From Acidobacteriota bacterium (GTDB lineage Bacteria > Acidobacteriota > Blastocatellia > UBA7656), in the NCBI GenBank assembly GCA_038040445.1, contig JBBPIG010000024.1, positions 46,900 through 108,256 of the forward strand: 61,357 bases of DNA, given 5' to 3'. Each line of letters starts with the position of its first letter. Position 1 is the first letter of the stretch. The notes under the pieces are model-generated. The model had not been told where the DNA came from. It worked only from the letters and a program-made list of their open reading frames with translations, and did no database searches. The translations under genes and the position numbers were made by a program. Positions 8,446 to 18,666 of this stretch are shown here, piece by piece.

Positions 8446-10827
8446 ATGGCTGCCGTTGAAATGAAAGAGCCGCAACCGCTAACCCCGGAAGAAGCACGCA
8501 AGCTGGACAGCTACTGGCGCGCGGCGAATTATCTCTCGGTGGGGCAGATCTACCTTCACAACAACCCGTTGCTGCGCGAGCCGCTAAAGTTGGAGCATGT
8601 TAAGCCCAGGCTGCTCGGTCACTGGGGGACGACGCCGGGACTGAACTTCATCTACGTGCACCTCAACCGCCTGATCAAGAAGAATGATCTCAACATGATC
8701 TACATCTGCGGCCCCGGTCACGGGGGTCCAGGCATGGTCGCCAACACCTATTTGGAAGGAACTTACAGCGAGTTCTATCCAAACGTCTCGCAAGATGCAG
8801 AGGGGCTGCAAAAGCTATTTGCTCAATTCTCCTTTCCGGGCGGCATCCCGAGTCACGCCGCGCCAGAGACTCCGGGATCGATCAATGAAGGCGGTGAACT
8901 CGGTTATTCGCTCGCGCACGCTTATGGCGCGGTCTTCGATAATCCTGATCTCTTGGCTGCCTGTGTCATCGGCGACGGCGAGGCAGAGACCGGGGCTCTG
9001 GCGGCGAGCTGGCACTCCAATAAATTTCTGAATCCCGCGCACGACGGCGCGGTGCTCCCGATCCTGCATCTGAACGGCTACAAAATCGCCAACCCGGCAG
9101 TGCTGGCGCGGATCAGTCACGACGAACTGGCGAGCCTCTTTATCGGCTACGGATACAAACCCTACTTCGTGGAGGGGGACGATCCCGAGACGATGCATCA
9201 ACTGATGGCGATGACGCTCGATAAGGTGATCGCCGAGATTCAGGCATTTCAAAAAGACGCTCGCGAGCATGGCTTCTCACATCGTCCGCAGTTTCCGATG
9301 ATTATCTTGCGTTCACCGAAAGGCTGGACAGGACCGAAGTTTGTAGATGGGCTCCCCACTGAGAATTCGTTTCGCTCGCATCAGGTTCCTTTAGCGGAAC
9401 TGGCAAGTAAGCCCGAGCATTTGAAGATGCTCGAAGAATGGATGCGCAGCTACAAGCCCGAAGAGCTATTCGACGAGAGCGGGAAGCTGATTGCGGAGTT
9501 GGCTGAGCTGGCTCCGAAAGGCGAGCGGCGCATGGGAGCCAATCCGCACGCGAACGGAGGATTGTTGCTCGAGGATTTGAAGATGCCGGACTTCCGCAAT
9601 TATGCGGTCGACGTACCGAGGCCGGGCACCGTCGAAGCGGAAGCGACGCGGTCGATGGGACAATTTTTGCGCGATGTGATGAAGCTCAACGAAGATTCGC
9701 GGAATTTCCGCGTAATGGGACCGGACGAGACTAATTCCAACCGTCTTAACGCTCTCTTTGAAGCGACTGACAGAGTATTTACAGGAAACATTTTACCGAC
9801 CGACGATCACCTTTCGCCTGATGGCCGTGTAATGGAGATTTTGAGCGAGCACCTGTGTCAGGGCTGGCTCGAAGGCTATCTCCTGACCGGGCGACACGGT
9901 TTCTTCTCTTGCTACGAAGCCTTCATTCACATCGTTGATTCGATGTTCAACCAGCACGCCAAGTGGCTGAAGACTACCTGCCACATACCGTGGCGCCGCC
10001 CGATTGCTTCGCTGAACTATTTGCTTACATCGCACGTCTGGCGACAGGATCACAACGGCTTCAGTCACCAGGACCCAGGGTTTATTGATCACGTCGTCAA
10101 CAAGAAGGCTGAGGTCGTGCGGGTCTATCTTCCGCCCGACGCCAACACCCTGCTGTCGGTCACCGATCACTGTTTGCGAAGCCGTAACTACGTCAACGTC
10201 ATCGTCGCTGGGAAACAACCCGCGCTGCAATTCCTCAACATGGATGCAGCCGTCAAGCACACGACCGCTGGAATCGGCATCTGGGAATGGGCGAGCAACG
10301 ACGAGGGGGCCGAAGCTGACGTTGTGATGGCTTGCGCCGGAGACGTGCCGGCATTGGAGACGCTTGCTGCCGTTGATATTCTCCGCCAGCACTTTCCCGA
10401 ACTGAAGATTCGCGTCGTCAACATCGTTGACCTGATGACGCTTCAACCTCAAAGCGAACATCCGCACGGATTGCCTGACAAGGACTTCGATTCTCTTTTC
10501 ACTACCGATAAGCCGATAATCTTCGCCTTTCACGGCTACCCGTGGTTGATCCACCGGCTGACTTACCGGCGGACAAACCACAAGAACCTCCACGTGCGGG
10601 GATACAAGGAGGAGGGAACGACTACTACACCCTTCGATATGGTTGTCTTAAACGATTTGGATCGCTTTCACCTGGTTATGGATGTCATTGACCGCGTTCC
10701 AAAGCTCGAGCGAATTGGCGCGCACGTGAAACAACTGATGCGCGACAAGCGGCTCGATCACAAGCAGTATATTCGCAAACACGGCGACGACATGCCGGAG
10801 GTTCGTGGTTGGAAGTGGCCGTATTAG
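8446..10827 (+). CDS. xfp: Phosphoketolase
   Basis: This 793-residue enzyme is a thiamine-diphosphate phosphoketolase. It splits xylulose 5-phosphate (and often fructose 6-phosphate) with phosphate to acetyl phosphate plus an aldose phosphate. Family landmarks are visible: [10 protein letters not shown] near the N terminus, [19 protein letters not shown], and the ThDP/Mg2+ signature [20 protein letters not shown]. Later come [11 protein letters not shown] and the C-terminal domain with [10 protein letters not shown]. Length and start agree with the family. The start was set at the ATG preceded by AAAGG, nine codons inside the frame. No acetate kinase gene is in view. The enzyme would let the cell make acetyl phosphate and ATP from pentoses under stress. 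Confidence 0.97.
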   Translation: MAAVEMKEPQPLTPEEARKLDSYWRAANYLSVGQIYLHNNPLLREPLKLEHVKPRLLGHWGTTPGLNFIYVHLNRLIKKNDLNMIYICGPGHGGPGMVANTYLEGTYSEFYPNVSQDAEGLQKLFAQFSFPGGIPSHAAPETPGSINEGGELGYSLAHAYGAVFDNPDLLAACVIGDGEAETGALAASWHSNKFLNPAHDGAVLPILHLNGYKIANPAVLARISHDELASLFIGYGYKPYFVEGDDPETMHQLMAMTLDKVIAEIQAFQKDAREHGFSHRPQFPMIILRSPKGWTGPKFVDGLPTENSFRSHQVPLAELASKPEHLKMLEEWMRSYKPEELFDESGKLIAELAELAPKGERRMGANPHANGGLLLEDLKMPDFRNYAVDVPRPGTVEAEATRSMGQFLRDVMKLNEDSRNFRVMGPDETNSNRLNALFEATDRVFTGNILPTDDHLSPDGRVMEILSEHLCQGWLEGYLLTGRHGFFSCYEAFIHIVDSMFNQHAKWLKTTCHIPWRRPIASLNYLLTSHVWRQDHNGFSHQDPGFIDHVVNKKAEVVRVYLPPDANTLLSVTDHCLRSRNYVNVIVAGKQPALQFLNMDAAVKHTTAGIGIWEWASNDEGAEADVVMACAGDVPALETLAAVDILRQHFPELKIRVVNIVDLMTLQPQSEHPHGLPDKDFDSLFTTDKPIIFAFHGYPWLIHRLTYRRTNHKNLHVRGYKEEGTTTTPFDMVVLNDLDRFHLVMDVIDRVPKLERIGAHVKQLMRDKRLDHKQYIRKHGDDMPEVRGWKWPY

Positions 10828-10924
10828 TTCGAAAGCCGGGTATCAACCGGGTGATATATGTGGAGGGTCGCTCTCGTCGACCGCTAGCAGAGTGCTCAAG
10901 GGAGTGAAGTGGTACCGGATCGGG

Positions 10925-11878
10925 TCACTTCGCTGCTCGCACAACTTCAACCGAACAGTGCGCTCGACCGGCCACGGCCGCCGACACGCTGCCGAGCAGA
11001 AAGCGATCAATGCGGCTGAGGCCGCTCGCCCCGACAAATATGCAGTCCGCCTCCCAGCTTTCAGCCTCATGCACAAGAACCCGCTTCGGATCGCCCGGCT
11101 TGACGATAGGGGAGACGCTTAGCTTTGCCGAACGGAATTGTTCCTCCAAGGATTCGACCATCCTTCTCACGATCTCAACCGCCGCCAGATTTTGCTCATC
11201 AGACCACTGAACAATGGGCGGAATTAAGCTGCCTGCCATCGTCGGGGTAATCGTGTCGAAGGCGGCAACAATGCGCACCTCGCTTCCCGCAGGCCACGCG
11301 CGCATCGCCGCCGCTCGCGCTGCCTCTGCCGCGCCCGGCGAGCCATCCACGCCGACGACGATTCTAGCCGGTGAGTCGCGCTTCTTGGTTTGACCGCGCG
11401 CGATTCTCACTGAGCACCGCGCTTCGGTGACCACTTTGTGCGAGACGCTCCCGAGAATCAAGCGCCCAATTGCCGAGCGGCCGTGCGACCCGACCACAAT
11501 CAGGTCGGGTTTCCACTCATCGGCCGTAGCGAGCAACTGGGACGAAGGCGAGCCGAATTGAGCTTCAGCTCGCAGGTTCCAATCTGGAAAGCTAGACTGG
11601 ATCCGTTTGGCCGCTTCGGTGGCCAGCGCCAGGGCGTCTGCCAGAGCGCCCGACTCTCTTTCGCTCACCTTCTCCGCATCTGCTGTGGAGTGCTCCGCGA
11701 AGACCCTCTCAACGATCTCGTAGCTTGACGGCGGAGGAGGAGGAAGCCACGCTTCGGCCACCGAGATGACTATCGCCTCGGCTTCGCGCGGCAGCCCCGC
11801 TCGCTGCAAATCGTTGAGAGCCGCGTCAGCGCACGCCGAACCGTCGTACGCGATTAATATCCTCATCCTGGTGTCCAT
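10925..11878 (-). CDS. Tandem universal stress protein (two UspA domains)
   Basis: This 317-residue cytoplasmic protein has two UspA domains, roughly residues 4-155 and 165-315. Both keep the ATP-binding signature G-x2-G-x9-G-S: GSHGRSAIGRLILGS in the first and GASGLSRIDRFLLGS in the second. Both N-terminal strands carry the Asp of the family (IAYDGS and VGVDGS). ATP-binding Usp proteins act as stress switches in dormancy or hypoxia. AGGAG lies just before the ATG. It begins 22 bp after the histidine kinase stop on the same strand, so they are probably one transcript. It converges with phosphoketolase. Confidence 0.93.
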   Translation of the reverse strand: MDTRMRILIAYDGSACADAALNDLQRAGLPREAEAIVISVAEAWLPPPPPSSYEIVERVFAEHSTADAEKVSERESGALADALALATEAAKRIQSSFPDWNLRAEAQFGSPSSQLLATADEWKPDLIVVGSHGRSAIGRLILGSVSHKVVTEARCSVRIARGQTKKRDSPARIVVGVDGSPGAAEAARAAAMRAWPAGSEVRIVAAFDTITPTMAGSLIPPIVQWSDEQNLAAVEIVRRMVESLEEQFRSAKLSVSPIVKPGDPKRVLVHEAESWEADCIFVGASGLSRIDRFLLGSVSAAVAGRAHCSVEVVRAAK

Positions 11879-11900
11879 CGCCTCTCCTGAAGCTTACGCG

Positions 11901-13826
11901 CTACCGCGGGCCTATTACTTCCGCGAGCGTGTTGAGCAGCCTTTCCGCCGTGTAGGGTTTGGGTAAGAACGACTTTACGCCCTCGATTGCCCTGCTGTTT
12001 TCAGCAAGGCCGCTGCTGGCGATAATTCTTACGTTCGGGTTCATCTTCTGCAGAGCGCGAATGGTTACCGGGCCGTCCATGTAAGGCATCATCAGGTCGG
12101 TCAACACCACCTTGATCTCGTCCTTGTGCTGCGCGTACAGCGCCACCGCTTCAGTTCCGTCCGCCGCCGTCAGCGCGCGATAGCCGTAGGCCTCGAGCGT
12201 ACCTTTTGTGATTTCGCGTATAGCGATTTCATCGTCCACCACGAGGATCAACTCGCCGCGTCCAACTGGCAGCGACGCCAATGAATCTGCCTGAACACTA
12301 AAGGGAGTCTCGGCAGCGGGAAGATAGATTTTGAATTGAGTGCCCCTGCCCGGTTCGCTGTAGACGTTGATGAACCCGCCGTGGCCTTTGACAATACCGA
12401 GGGCCGTCGAAAGGCCCAGGCCGGTTCCTTTACCATGCTCTTTAGTCGTAAAGAAGGGCTCGAATATTCTGTTGATGATGTTTGGTGATATCCCCATACC
12501 GGAGTCGGCGATGGTTATTAGAACAAACGGGCCGGGCTTTGCTTCAAGGTTCATCCGCGCGTAGTTGTCGTCGATGTATATGTTGTCGGCTCTGATCGTC
12601 AGCTTGCCACCGCCCGGCATCGCATCGCGGGCGTTCACGCAGAAATTCATCAGCACCTGATGAAGCTGCGTAGCATCGCCGGCGACTACCGAAAGATCTT
12701 CGCTTGTTTCAAACTCGACCTCGATCGATTTGGGAAGCGTGTCTTTCAATATTTTGACGATCTCTTTGACGAGATGGCGCGGCTGAAGCGTTATGCGTTC
12801 GCCTTCGACCCCTCTTGCGAACGAGAGCACCTGTTTGACAAGACCTGCTCCGCGCTCAGCGCTCACTTGAAGCATCGCGAGCAATCGCTGCCCATCCTCG
12901 TCTGTGATCCTGGCCTGCAATAGTTGGATTGACATCAAGATCGGCGACAGCAGGTTGTTGAAGTCGTGAGCTATTCCGCTTGCCAGTGTACCAATGCTTT
13001 CCATTCGTTGCGCGCGCAGAAATTGAGCTTCGATTTTTTTCTTCTCGGTTACGTCGGTGTTGATCACCAGCACGGACTTCGGCTCGCCTCGGTCATCGCG
13101 AACGAGCGTCCACCGGCTTTCGACGATGATTTCTTTGTCGTCTTTGGTGAGCTGTCGCATTTCGCCCTGCCATTCTCCCTCGCCGATAACTTTCCGCTTC
13201 GCCTCATCGTACTGGGTGAGGCTGTTCTTGTAGACGATGCTTTTGATATTCCTGCCGGTAACTGCCGCTTTGGGCCAGCCGTATATCCGCTCGGCACTCT
13301 TATTCCAAAACAAAACGTTGTCGTTCAGGTCCCTCACAATGATCGCATCCTGAGCGTTGTCCAGTAGCGTCGCCTGCTCGCGAAGCTGCTCCTCGGCGCG
13401 TTTACGCTCGGTGATGTCGTTGCGAATTGCGACGTACTGATAAGGCTTGTGGGTGTCGTTCAAGAACGGAACAATGGTTGTGTCCACCCAATAGATGGTT
13501 CCGTCCTTGGCGCGATTCTTGATCTCGCCTTTCCAGACTTGCCCGTTCGCGATTGTGGTCCACAGATTCCTTATGAATTCCTTCGGGTGGTAAGCGGAGT
13601 TGATGATCCGATGGTCCTGTCCCAAGAGCTCTTCTCGAGAGTACTTTGAGATTTCGCAGAACTTGTCATTCACATATTTTATTATTCCGGTCTGATCGGT
13701 TATCGCTACTATTGACGATTCATCCAGCGCGAATTTGATGTCGGCGAGCTCCTTGAGCGAACTCTGCAAGTCCGCTTCGATTTTACGATGCGTCGCCTCC
13801 GCTTCTTTGTTTAGAGAAGTGGCCAT
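11901..13826 (-). CDS. Hybrid sensor histidine kinase (PAS-PAS-HisKA-HATPase-receiver)
   Basis: This 641-residue protein lacks membrane segments, so it senses a cytoplasmic signal. Two PAS domains with PAC tails occupy about residues 25-145 and 148-270. The dimerisation/phospho-acceptor helix contains SGIAHDFNNLLSP with the His. The ATPase domain has NFCVNARDAMPGGG, DSGMGIS and GKGTGLGLSTALGIVKGHGG. A C-terminal receiver domain begins at ILVVDDE and holds the acceptor Asp in VLTDLMMPYMDG. The AHDFNNLL box is typical of hybrid kinases whose phosphate goes to the attached receiver. No cognate output gene lies beside it, although a sigma-54 response regulator is at 16543. The downstream Usp gene probably shares the transcript. 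Confidence 0.93.
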   Translation of the reverse strand: MATSLNKEAEATHRKIEADLQSSLKELADIKFALDESSIVAITDQTGIIKYVNDKFCEISKYSREELLGQDHRIINSAYHPKEFIRNLWTTIANGQVWKGEIKNRAKDGTIYWVDTTIVPFLNDTHKPYQYVAIRNDITERKRAEEQLREQATLLDNAQDAIIVRDLNDNVLFWNKSAERIYGWPKAAVTGRNIKSIVYKNSLTQYDEAKRKVIGEGEWQGEMRQLTKDDKEIIVESRWTLVRDDRGEPKSVLVINTDVTEKKKIEAQFLRAQRMESIGTLASGIAHDFNNLLSPILMSIQLLQARITDEDGQRLLAMLQVSAERGAGLVKQVLSFARGVEGERITLQPRHLVKEIVKILKDTLPKSIEVEFETSEDLSVVAGDATQLHQVLMNFCVNARDAMPGGGKLTIRADNIYIDDNYARMNLEAKPGPFVLITIADSGMGISPNIINRIFEPFFTTKEHGKGTGLGLSTALGIVKGHGGFINVYSEPGRGTQFKIYLPAAETPFSVQADSLASLPVGRGELILVVDDEIAIREITKGTLEAYGYRALTAADGTEAVALYAQHKDEIKVVLTDLMMPYMDGPVTIRALQKMNPNVRIIASSGLAENSRAIEGVKSFLPKPYTAERLLNTLAEVIGPR

Positions 13827-14026
13827 TCGTTCACTCGCCTAATGACTCTCAGCGGTCTTCCAATATTCTGACCTTATTCTGGGAGCCACACCGAGCACAT
13901 GGTACAAAGCTGCACTTGCTCACACAAGTAAGAAGTGAAACAGCTAAAATGGGTTTGGTTAGCGTTAGAAGTATTGCTTGGGACTAGTGTGATGTAACAA
14001 AGACTTCGCTAGCGTGTACCAGCCAG

Positions 14027-14120
14027 TCCTGTACGGGCGGTCCTCCGTGGCCGCCCCTTCCCGACCGGTGGAATCATTCAGTGCAGAGAGGGGCGGCCAC
14101 GGAGGACCGCCCGTACAGGA
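14027..14120. repeat. Perfect 31-bp inverted repeat (family 2)
   Basis: The arms 14027-14057 and 14090-14120 are exact reverse complements over 31 bp, separated by 32 bp. They contain the words TGTACGGGCGG and TCCTCCGTGGCCGCCCC. It lies in the 367-bp gap between the histidine kinase start and the PPOX gene end. Nothing else was recognised in that gap (13827-14193). No transposase is present, so this is a non-autonomous palindromic element. Confidence 0.85.
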
Positions 14121-14193
14121 GTATCAATTTCACCGTTACACTCCACTAGATGGTGAGCGGGTGCTTCTTGGAGGGTAGGCTGCGACGATGAGT

Positions 14194-14613
14194 TTACTTC
14201 TCTCCAACGCCGCTGATTTCTCGGATGCGAATGCGAAAGATGACCACTGAAGACTGCCCATCGTGAACCGGAACAGATTCAACCGGAGTCAGATTGGGAA
14301 AGCGCGCCTGGAGTGCTCGCACCGCCCGGTCGCGTTCGTTTGGGTCGGTAACCTCTTCGTAGGCGCCAAAGGCGATAGCGCTGCGCCAGTGATACGAGTC
14401 TGTGACTTCGTCGACTTGAAGGCAGGCTCTCGGGTTCGCGCGAAGCGCCTCGAGCTTTCGTCCTGGCAGCGAGTGAACATAGATGTTCTCGCCGTCAAAA
14501 ACGTAGTTGACCGGGACAACGTAGGGCCCCCCTTCGTAGACAACTCCCAACCGGCCGACCCTGCTTTCGGTAAGGAGAGCGCGCGCCCCTTCCCGGCTCA
14601 GTGCTGTGATCAT
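14194..14613 (-). CDS. PPOX-like flavin/F420-binding stress protein
   Basis: This 139-residue protein is a compact PPOX split-barrel protein. The family pattern is clear: LTESRVGRLGVVYEGGPYVV, VNYVFDGENIYVHS, LPGRKLEALRANPRACLQVD and YHWRSAIAFGAYEEV. It probably binds FMN or a deazaflavin, but the exact reaction is unknown. The start used here is the second Met of the frame, which follows a GGGG string; the first Met, four codons upstream, is possible. It lies 63 bp behind a Usp gene and on the same strand, forming a Usp-Usp-PPOX cluster. It is shorter than the paralogue at 4906, which has an extra tail. Confidence 0.87.
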   Translation of the reverse strand: MITALSREGARALLTESRVGRLGVVYEGGPYVVPVNYVFDGENIYVHSLPGRKLEALRANPRACLQVDEVTDSYHWRSAIAFGAYEEVTDPNERDRAVRALQARFPNLTPVESVPVHDGQSSVVIFRIRIREISGVGEK

Positions 14614-14676
14614 GACAAACCCCATCCAGGCGCAATCCGCGCCGTTGGAACTCAGGAACCCAGAGCTCTTGGATCC

Positions 14677-15141
14677 TCACGAATCATGCTGTGTGTTGCG
14701 CTCGCGAACGATTCCGACCGAGCACTTCGCGTGTGCCGCGACAGCTTGGGAAACCGAGCCGAGCCACAGCCTTGTCAGCCCGCGATAGCCGTGCGAGCCC
14801 ATCAGGATCAGATCGGCGCCCCACACGTCCGCCTCGTCGATGATGGCGTGCTTCGGATGGCCCCTCACAATCTCGGTGGAAACACGAAGCTGGTCACCCT
14901 GCGCTTCGCGCACTCGATCGGCGGCCTTGTTGACTATCGACCGCGCCTGATCCTCGCCAGCCGCCTCGAGAGCTTCAATGTAATTGTCCGGCGGCACCCA
15001 GGTTTCAACCGTTGGCAGCAACGGCGGCTCAACCACCGAGATGATTTTCACCTCGGAGTTCACGGGCCACGGTTTGACTGCTACTTCTTTGACGGCTGCA
15101 TCGCTGAAGGATGATCCGTCGATCGCCAATAGTATTTTCAT
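14677..15141 (-). CDS. Universal stress protein, single domain
   Basis: This 154-residue UspA protein has the N-terminal strand MKILLAIDGS with the conserved Asp. The nucleotide-binding signature GSHGYRGLTRLWLGS follows, then the typical end CSVGIVR. It should form dimers and bind ATP. An excellent AGGAGG site lies 7 nt before the ATG. It is the middle gene of a three-gene minus-strand cluster, 33 bp after the tandem Usp and 63 bp before the PPOX gene. Confidence 0.94.
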   Translation of the reverse strand: MKILLAIDGSSFSDAAVKEVAVKPWPVNSEVKIISVVEPPLLPTVETWVPPDNYIEALEAAGEDQARSIVNKAADRVREAQGDQLRVSTEIVRGHPKHAIIDEADVWGADLILMGSHGYRGLTRLWLGSVSQAVAAHAKCSVGIVRERNTQHDS

Positions 15142-15174
15142 CGTCAGTCCTCCTCACCTGCTCGGTGATCGAGT

Positions 15175-16098
15175 TCAGGCTGTGAGTGTCACAAGAGCCG
15201 GCCTCAGCGGCCGGGTGATAAGCACGGGGCAGGGCGCCTGACGCAGCACTCGGTCTGCGTTGGACCCGAACAGCGCGCGCATGCCAAACCCGGTGCCGCT
15301 CGCCCCCATGCATATTATGTCGATGTTCTGTTCATCCGCATAGGAGAGCACTTCGCGGTAAGGGTGTCCCTCGCGCACGGCCTGCTTAACATCGCACCAC
15401 ACCCGCGTCTCCGGAGGCACAGAGCTTTGAAGGCGGCTGGCTGCTTCGCGGAATCCGTTGTCGGCCCAGGGCGGCAGAAACGCGATCTCGGGTGCCGCCG
15501 GTTTGACCGAACGACCGGGCAATACGTGCAACATGTGGACCTCGGCTTGATACTCCTGGGCAAGCGACAGTCCGTAGGAGAGCGCCAACTCGGAGTCGCT
15601 CGAAAAATCATACGCGACAAGCACTCTCTGGAGTCCGATCTCGTTAGTCGTCACGCCGGCAAAATCTTGTTCGCGCGGGTGAGTGATCATCACCGGGCAC
15701 GGTGCCGTGCGACAGATTGATTCCGCCGTCGAGCCGAGCAGGGCCGCCGCGTAGGGCCGCCTGCGCGAACGCATCACGATGAGGTCGATCCTTCGCTCCG
15801 CTGCCTCCTGTGCAATGGCGGTCTTCGGATCGCCCTCAACCAGCACAGTCTCCCAGGTGAAGTCCGCGGACACTGGAAGCCGCAGGTGCTTTCGAACTGA
15901 AGTGTCGAGGAGCTGCTTGATGTGTTCGCGTTCGCGCGAGCCGCTGACCGCGTAACTGTCCACACAGTTGATCACGAAGAGCTTCGCGTCGTAGGCCTTT
16001 GCCAACGCTATACCATATCGCAATGATTCATCCGACTCAGGCGTGAGATCGATCGGGCATAGAATGCGCTCAAAAATTATTCGCTCGTTGATCACCAT
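15175..16098 (-). CDS. Tandem universal stress protein, first domain degenerate
   Basis: This 307-residue protein has two UspA domains. The second keeps an ATP signature (GASGTGFGMRALFGS). In the first, the corresponding segment reads RSRRRPYAAALLGS, with the first glycines replaced, so that half may not bind ATP. The C-terminal string APCPVLITRP is typical. The start was set at the Met 14 codons inside the frame (MVINERIIFERIL), because the alternative N terminus has no family counterpart. It is the first gene of the Usp-Usp-PPOX cluster. Confidence 0.88.
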   Translation of the reverse strand: MVINERIIFERILCPIDLTPESDESLRYGIALAKAYDAKLFVINCVDSYAVSGSREREHIKQLLDTSVRKHLRLPVSADFTWETVLVEGDPKTAIAQEAAERRIDLIVMRSRRRPYAAALLGSTAESICRTAPCPVMITHPREQDFAGVTTNEIGLQRVLVAYDFSSDSELALSYGLSLAQEYQAEVHMLHVLPGRSVKPAAPEIAFLPPWADNGFREAASRLQSSVPPETRVWCDVKQAVREGHPYREVLSYADEQNIDIICMGASGTGFGMRALFGSNADRVLRQAPCPVLITRPLRPALVTLTA

Positions 16099-16154
16099 GA
16101 GCCGTTCGTGCCTCCTCAGCGGGTGGTGTTCTAGTTTCAACTCTCTGGGTATCT

Positions 16155-16230
16155 CGCCGTCCTCTGCGCCTCGGCGGTTAGGGTTTTCGCCCGGTATTCA
16201 CCGCAGAGAACGCATAGGTTGCGCAGAGAA
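16155..16230. repeat. Imperfect inverted repeat built on CTCTGCG / CGCAGAG
   Basis: The words CTCTGCG and CCTCGGC on the left are answered by CGCAGAG twice on the right. It lies in the 444-bp gap 16099-16542 upstream of the Usp cluster. It resembles the heptamer-based repeats elsewhere in the window but is more decayed. Confidence 0.45.
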
Positions 16231-16381
16231 TGATTCAAACTGGGACACCACCCTCGGCGAAGCGTCTCCCTTCTCGCTGCTTAGGGAGCAATGAACGTGC
16301 CGCTCGAATTGGTTAATTGGCGGACGAACGCGATGGCACGTTGCGAAATATGACCAGTCAGAGCGGAGAATCACGCAGAAA

Positions 16382-16534
16382 GGCAAAGGGCAAAGGGCAA
16401 AGGGCAAAGGGCAAAGCGCAAAGGACAGGGGAGCTGCCGCTTGGCCTTTGCTCTTAGCTCTTTGCTCTTAGCTCTTTACTTTGCCCTTTGCTCTTTGCTC
16501 TTTGCCCTTTGCCCTTTGCCCTTTGCCCTTTGCC
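16382..16534. repeat. Heptanucleotide tandem array in inverted orientation (GGCAAAG / CTTTGCC)
   Basis: The left arm has six consecutive 7-nt units GGCAAAG (one is CGCAAAG) at 16382-16423. The right arm has about thirteen units CTTTGCC, CTTTGCT or CTTAGCT at 16446-16534, with one phase slip. The array ends 8 bp from the stop codon of the sigma-54 response regulator. It is not a CRISPR because the units are contiguous and there are no spacers. Confidence 0.9.
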
Positions 16535-16542
16535 CCTTTTTC

Positions 16543-17997
16543 TTACCCTGTTGCAGCGTCGTCGAGTTTCTTGAGACGGTAGCGAAGCTGATCGCGGGAG
16601 ATACCTAACAACTCGGCGGCTCGAGTCTGATTGCCGTTGCTCCGCTCAAGGGCCTGCCTCACGAAAGACATCTCCACGTCATCCAACACGAGACCCTCAG
16701 GCGGGAGCCGAAACACAAGAGCGGGAGCTTGAGGCGCGGCCGGTTGAGCTTGCTCGCCGCGCTCTGATTGGTGTTCGCTTGCCCATTCGGCCGCGGACTG
16801 GCGTCCGGCGTCGCCTCCATCCTTTCCGAATCCACGCGGCAAGTAGGTCGCGGTGATCAAGTCTCCGTCCTCAAGTATCATCACCCGCTCGATGACATTG
16901 CGCAGCTCACGCACGTTGCCAGGCCAGGGATACTGGCGAAACGTCTCTGCAACCTCGGGCGCGAGTCCGCGAACCCGCTTGCGAAGCCGCTCGTTGAACT
17001 GCGTGATGTAGTGCTGGGCCAGCAGGATCGCGTCGTCACCCCGCTCGCGCAAGGGAGGTATGTCGATCTGTATGACCGACAATCTGTAATACAGATCCAG
17101 GCGGAAGCGGCCGGCTTCGCTTTCGGCCTTGAGGTCGCGATTGGATGAAGCGATCACTCGCACGTCGAGTGGGAGGTCTCGCAGCCCGCCGACACGCCTG
17201 AAGGAACCCTCTTCGAGCACTCGAAGCAGCTTAGCCTGCACACTCAGTTCAAGCTCGCCGATCTCATCAAGAAAAAGCGTTCCGCCTTCGGCCTGTTCGA
17301 ACAACCCCTCCTTGCGCGCCTTTGCATCGGTAAACGCGCCTTTCTCATACCCGAACAATTCGCTCTCGATCAAGTTCGCCGGAATCGCAGCGCAGTTGAT
17401 CGCGATAAATGGCAATTCTGCGCGGCGCGATCCGTAGTGAATCGCCTTGGCGACCATATCCTTGCCTGTCCCCGATTCGCCTTGAAGAAGAACGGATGAG
17501 ACCTCGCTCTCAGCCACCTTCCTGGCGAGAGCAAACACATCACGCAATCCGGGCGATTCGCCTACAATTTGATCGAAGCTGAACTGTCGCGCGCGCTCGC
17601 GTCGAATGAGTCGAACTTCCTTTCGCAGCGACTGCGCTTCGATGCCGTTGCGAATGGTGATCTGAAGCTCTTCCAGATTAATGGGCTTGCCGACGAAGTC
17701 ATAAGCGCCGCCGCGCAGTGCGGCGATCGTATCCGCCACGAGCACACTGCCGGTCATCATGATCACGATGGCGTCCGGCTGGCGTCGTTTGATCTCGTAT
17801 AAGCCGTCGAGCCCCGAACCATCCGGGAGGTTTACATCCAACAACACCGCTGCAGGGTGTTCAGTGTCGAATGTGGCAAGCGCAGCATTGACGGTTCCCG
17901 CCTCGACACAAGCATAGCCCCAGTTGCGCAACGCTTCGGTAAGCGCCCAGCGGATCATCTGATCGTCGTCTACGATGAGGACTTTTTCCTTGGCCAT
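16543..17997 (-). CDS. Sigma-54-dependent response regulator, NtrC family
   Basis: This 484-residue transcription activator has three domains. The receiver domain has acceptor D54 ([10 protein letters not shown]). The AAA+ domain has Walker A GESGTGKD near 174, LDEIGEL as Walker B, and the arginine-finger region [11 protein letters not shown]. The C-terminal Fis-type helix-turn-helix is [21 protein letters not shown]. The sigma-54 contact loop reads GAFTDA and not GAFTGA, a variant that also occurs in active family members. A long Gln/Ala/Pro linker precedes the DNA-binding domain. No partner kinase adjoins it; the hybrid kinase at 11901 is a candidate. Its targets are unknown. Confidence 0.95.
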   Translation of the reverse strand: MAKEKVLIVDDDQMIRWALTEALRNWGYACVEAGTVNAALATFDTEHPAAVLLDVNLPDGSGLDGLYEIKRRQPDAIVIMMTGSVLVADTIAALRGGAYDFVGKPINLEELQITIRNGIEAQSLRKEVRLIRRERARQFSFDQIVGESPGLRDVFALARKVAESEVSSVLLQGESGTGKDMVAKAIHYGSRRAELPFIAINCAAIPANLIESELFGYEKGAFTDAKARKEGLFEQAEGGTLFLDEIGELELSVQAKLLRVLEEGSFRRVGGLRDLPLDVRVIASSNRDLKAESEAGRFRLDLYYRLSVIQIDIPPLRERGDDAILLAQHYITQFNERLRKRVRGLAPEVAETFRQYPWPGNVRELRNVIERVMILEDGDLITATYLPRGFGKDGGDAGRQSAAEWASEHQSERGEQAQPAAPQAPALVFRLPPEGLVLDDVEMSFVRQALERSNGNQTRAAELLGISRDQLRYRLKKLDDAATG

Positions 17998-18180
17998 TTA
18001 GTGCCAAATCATAGCACCCTGGCGAAAAGGCAAACAAGAATGCTCCGTTCTTAAAGGTCGTGGCCTACAAGTATTCTTATCGCGATAAACTTACTTTAGC
18101 ATCAGCCGCTCTGAAGCTCCCGGGCCGTACAGGCCCAACGTCGAGATTCGACTCACGGGTTTACCTTTTGTGACTTGCAC

Positions 18181-18666
18181 TTACCTTTCCATCCCCATCG
18201 GCTCATCCGCGGTTGGTCCATAGATCGACGGAACTTTCGCGCCTGCCAATCTCAAGTAAACAGAGAATTGCCCGCGATGATGAATCTGATCGTGAAGTTC
18301 TGCCCAAAGGGCATCGATGGCTTTTATTTGATAGCCATAGAAATCAATGATCTTGTTCATTTGCGCGTCACTAGCCTGAGCAATTGTTTCCTGAACTTCA
18401 GTGTGAATCTCATCGAACATCTCGAGCTTGCCCTGCAAAGTATTCGGCATGCTTTGCGGGGAATCAGCCCGACGGAGGTCGCCCCGCATGGCTCCCCTAC
18501 AAACATATTCTTCGCGGATGAATATCTCGACCAGTTCTCCCGCTGTGCGCGATTTGTCGGCGGGCTTCATATCCAATTTGTCTTCAGGATAGGCTCCCAA
18601 TACTTTCAGTGTGGTTGCGAATTCGAGCTTGCGAAAATTGAGAATCTGTTCTTTGAAGGCTTCCAT
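18181..18666 (-). CDS. DinB-like four-helix protein
   Basis: This 161-residue protein matches the DinB/YfiT superfamily, whose four-helix bundle carries a three-His metal site. The C-terminal pair is visible in ELHDQIHHRGQFSVYLRLAG, followed by the usual VPSIYGPTADE end. The position of the first ligand is not obvious here (EEYVCRGA). Members are metal-dependent thiol transferases or have unknown roles. GAGGAG precedes the ATG. The gene is separate from its neighbours; the 183-bp gap after it contains a GGGCC/GGCCC palindrome (18121-18135). Confidence 0.82.
   Translation of the reverse strand: MEAFKEQILNFRKLEFATTLKVLGAYPEDKLDMKPADKSRTAGELVEIFIREEYVCRGAMRGDLRRADSPQSMPNTLQGKLEMFDEIHTEVQETIAQASDAQMNKIIDFYGYQIKAIDALWAELHDQIHHRGQFSVYLRLAGAKVPSIYGPTADEPMGMER

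Noticed and set aside
9793-10593. A 266-codon minus-strand frame within phosphoketolase
   Set aside because: It lies wholly opposite conserved enzyme coding sequence and has no recognisable motifs.
16333-16350. TGGCAC and TTGC resembling a sigma-54 promoter
   Set aside because: The GG and GC elements are too close together, so the spacing rule is not met.
16382-16534. Short direct repeats suggesting a CRISPR array
   Set aside because: The units are 7 nt and contiguous, with no spacers and no cas genes.
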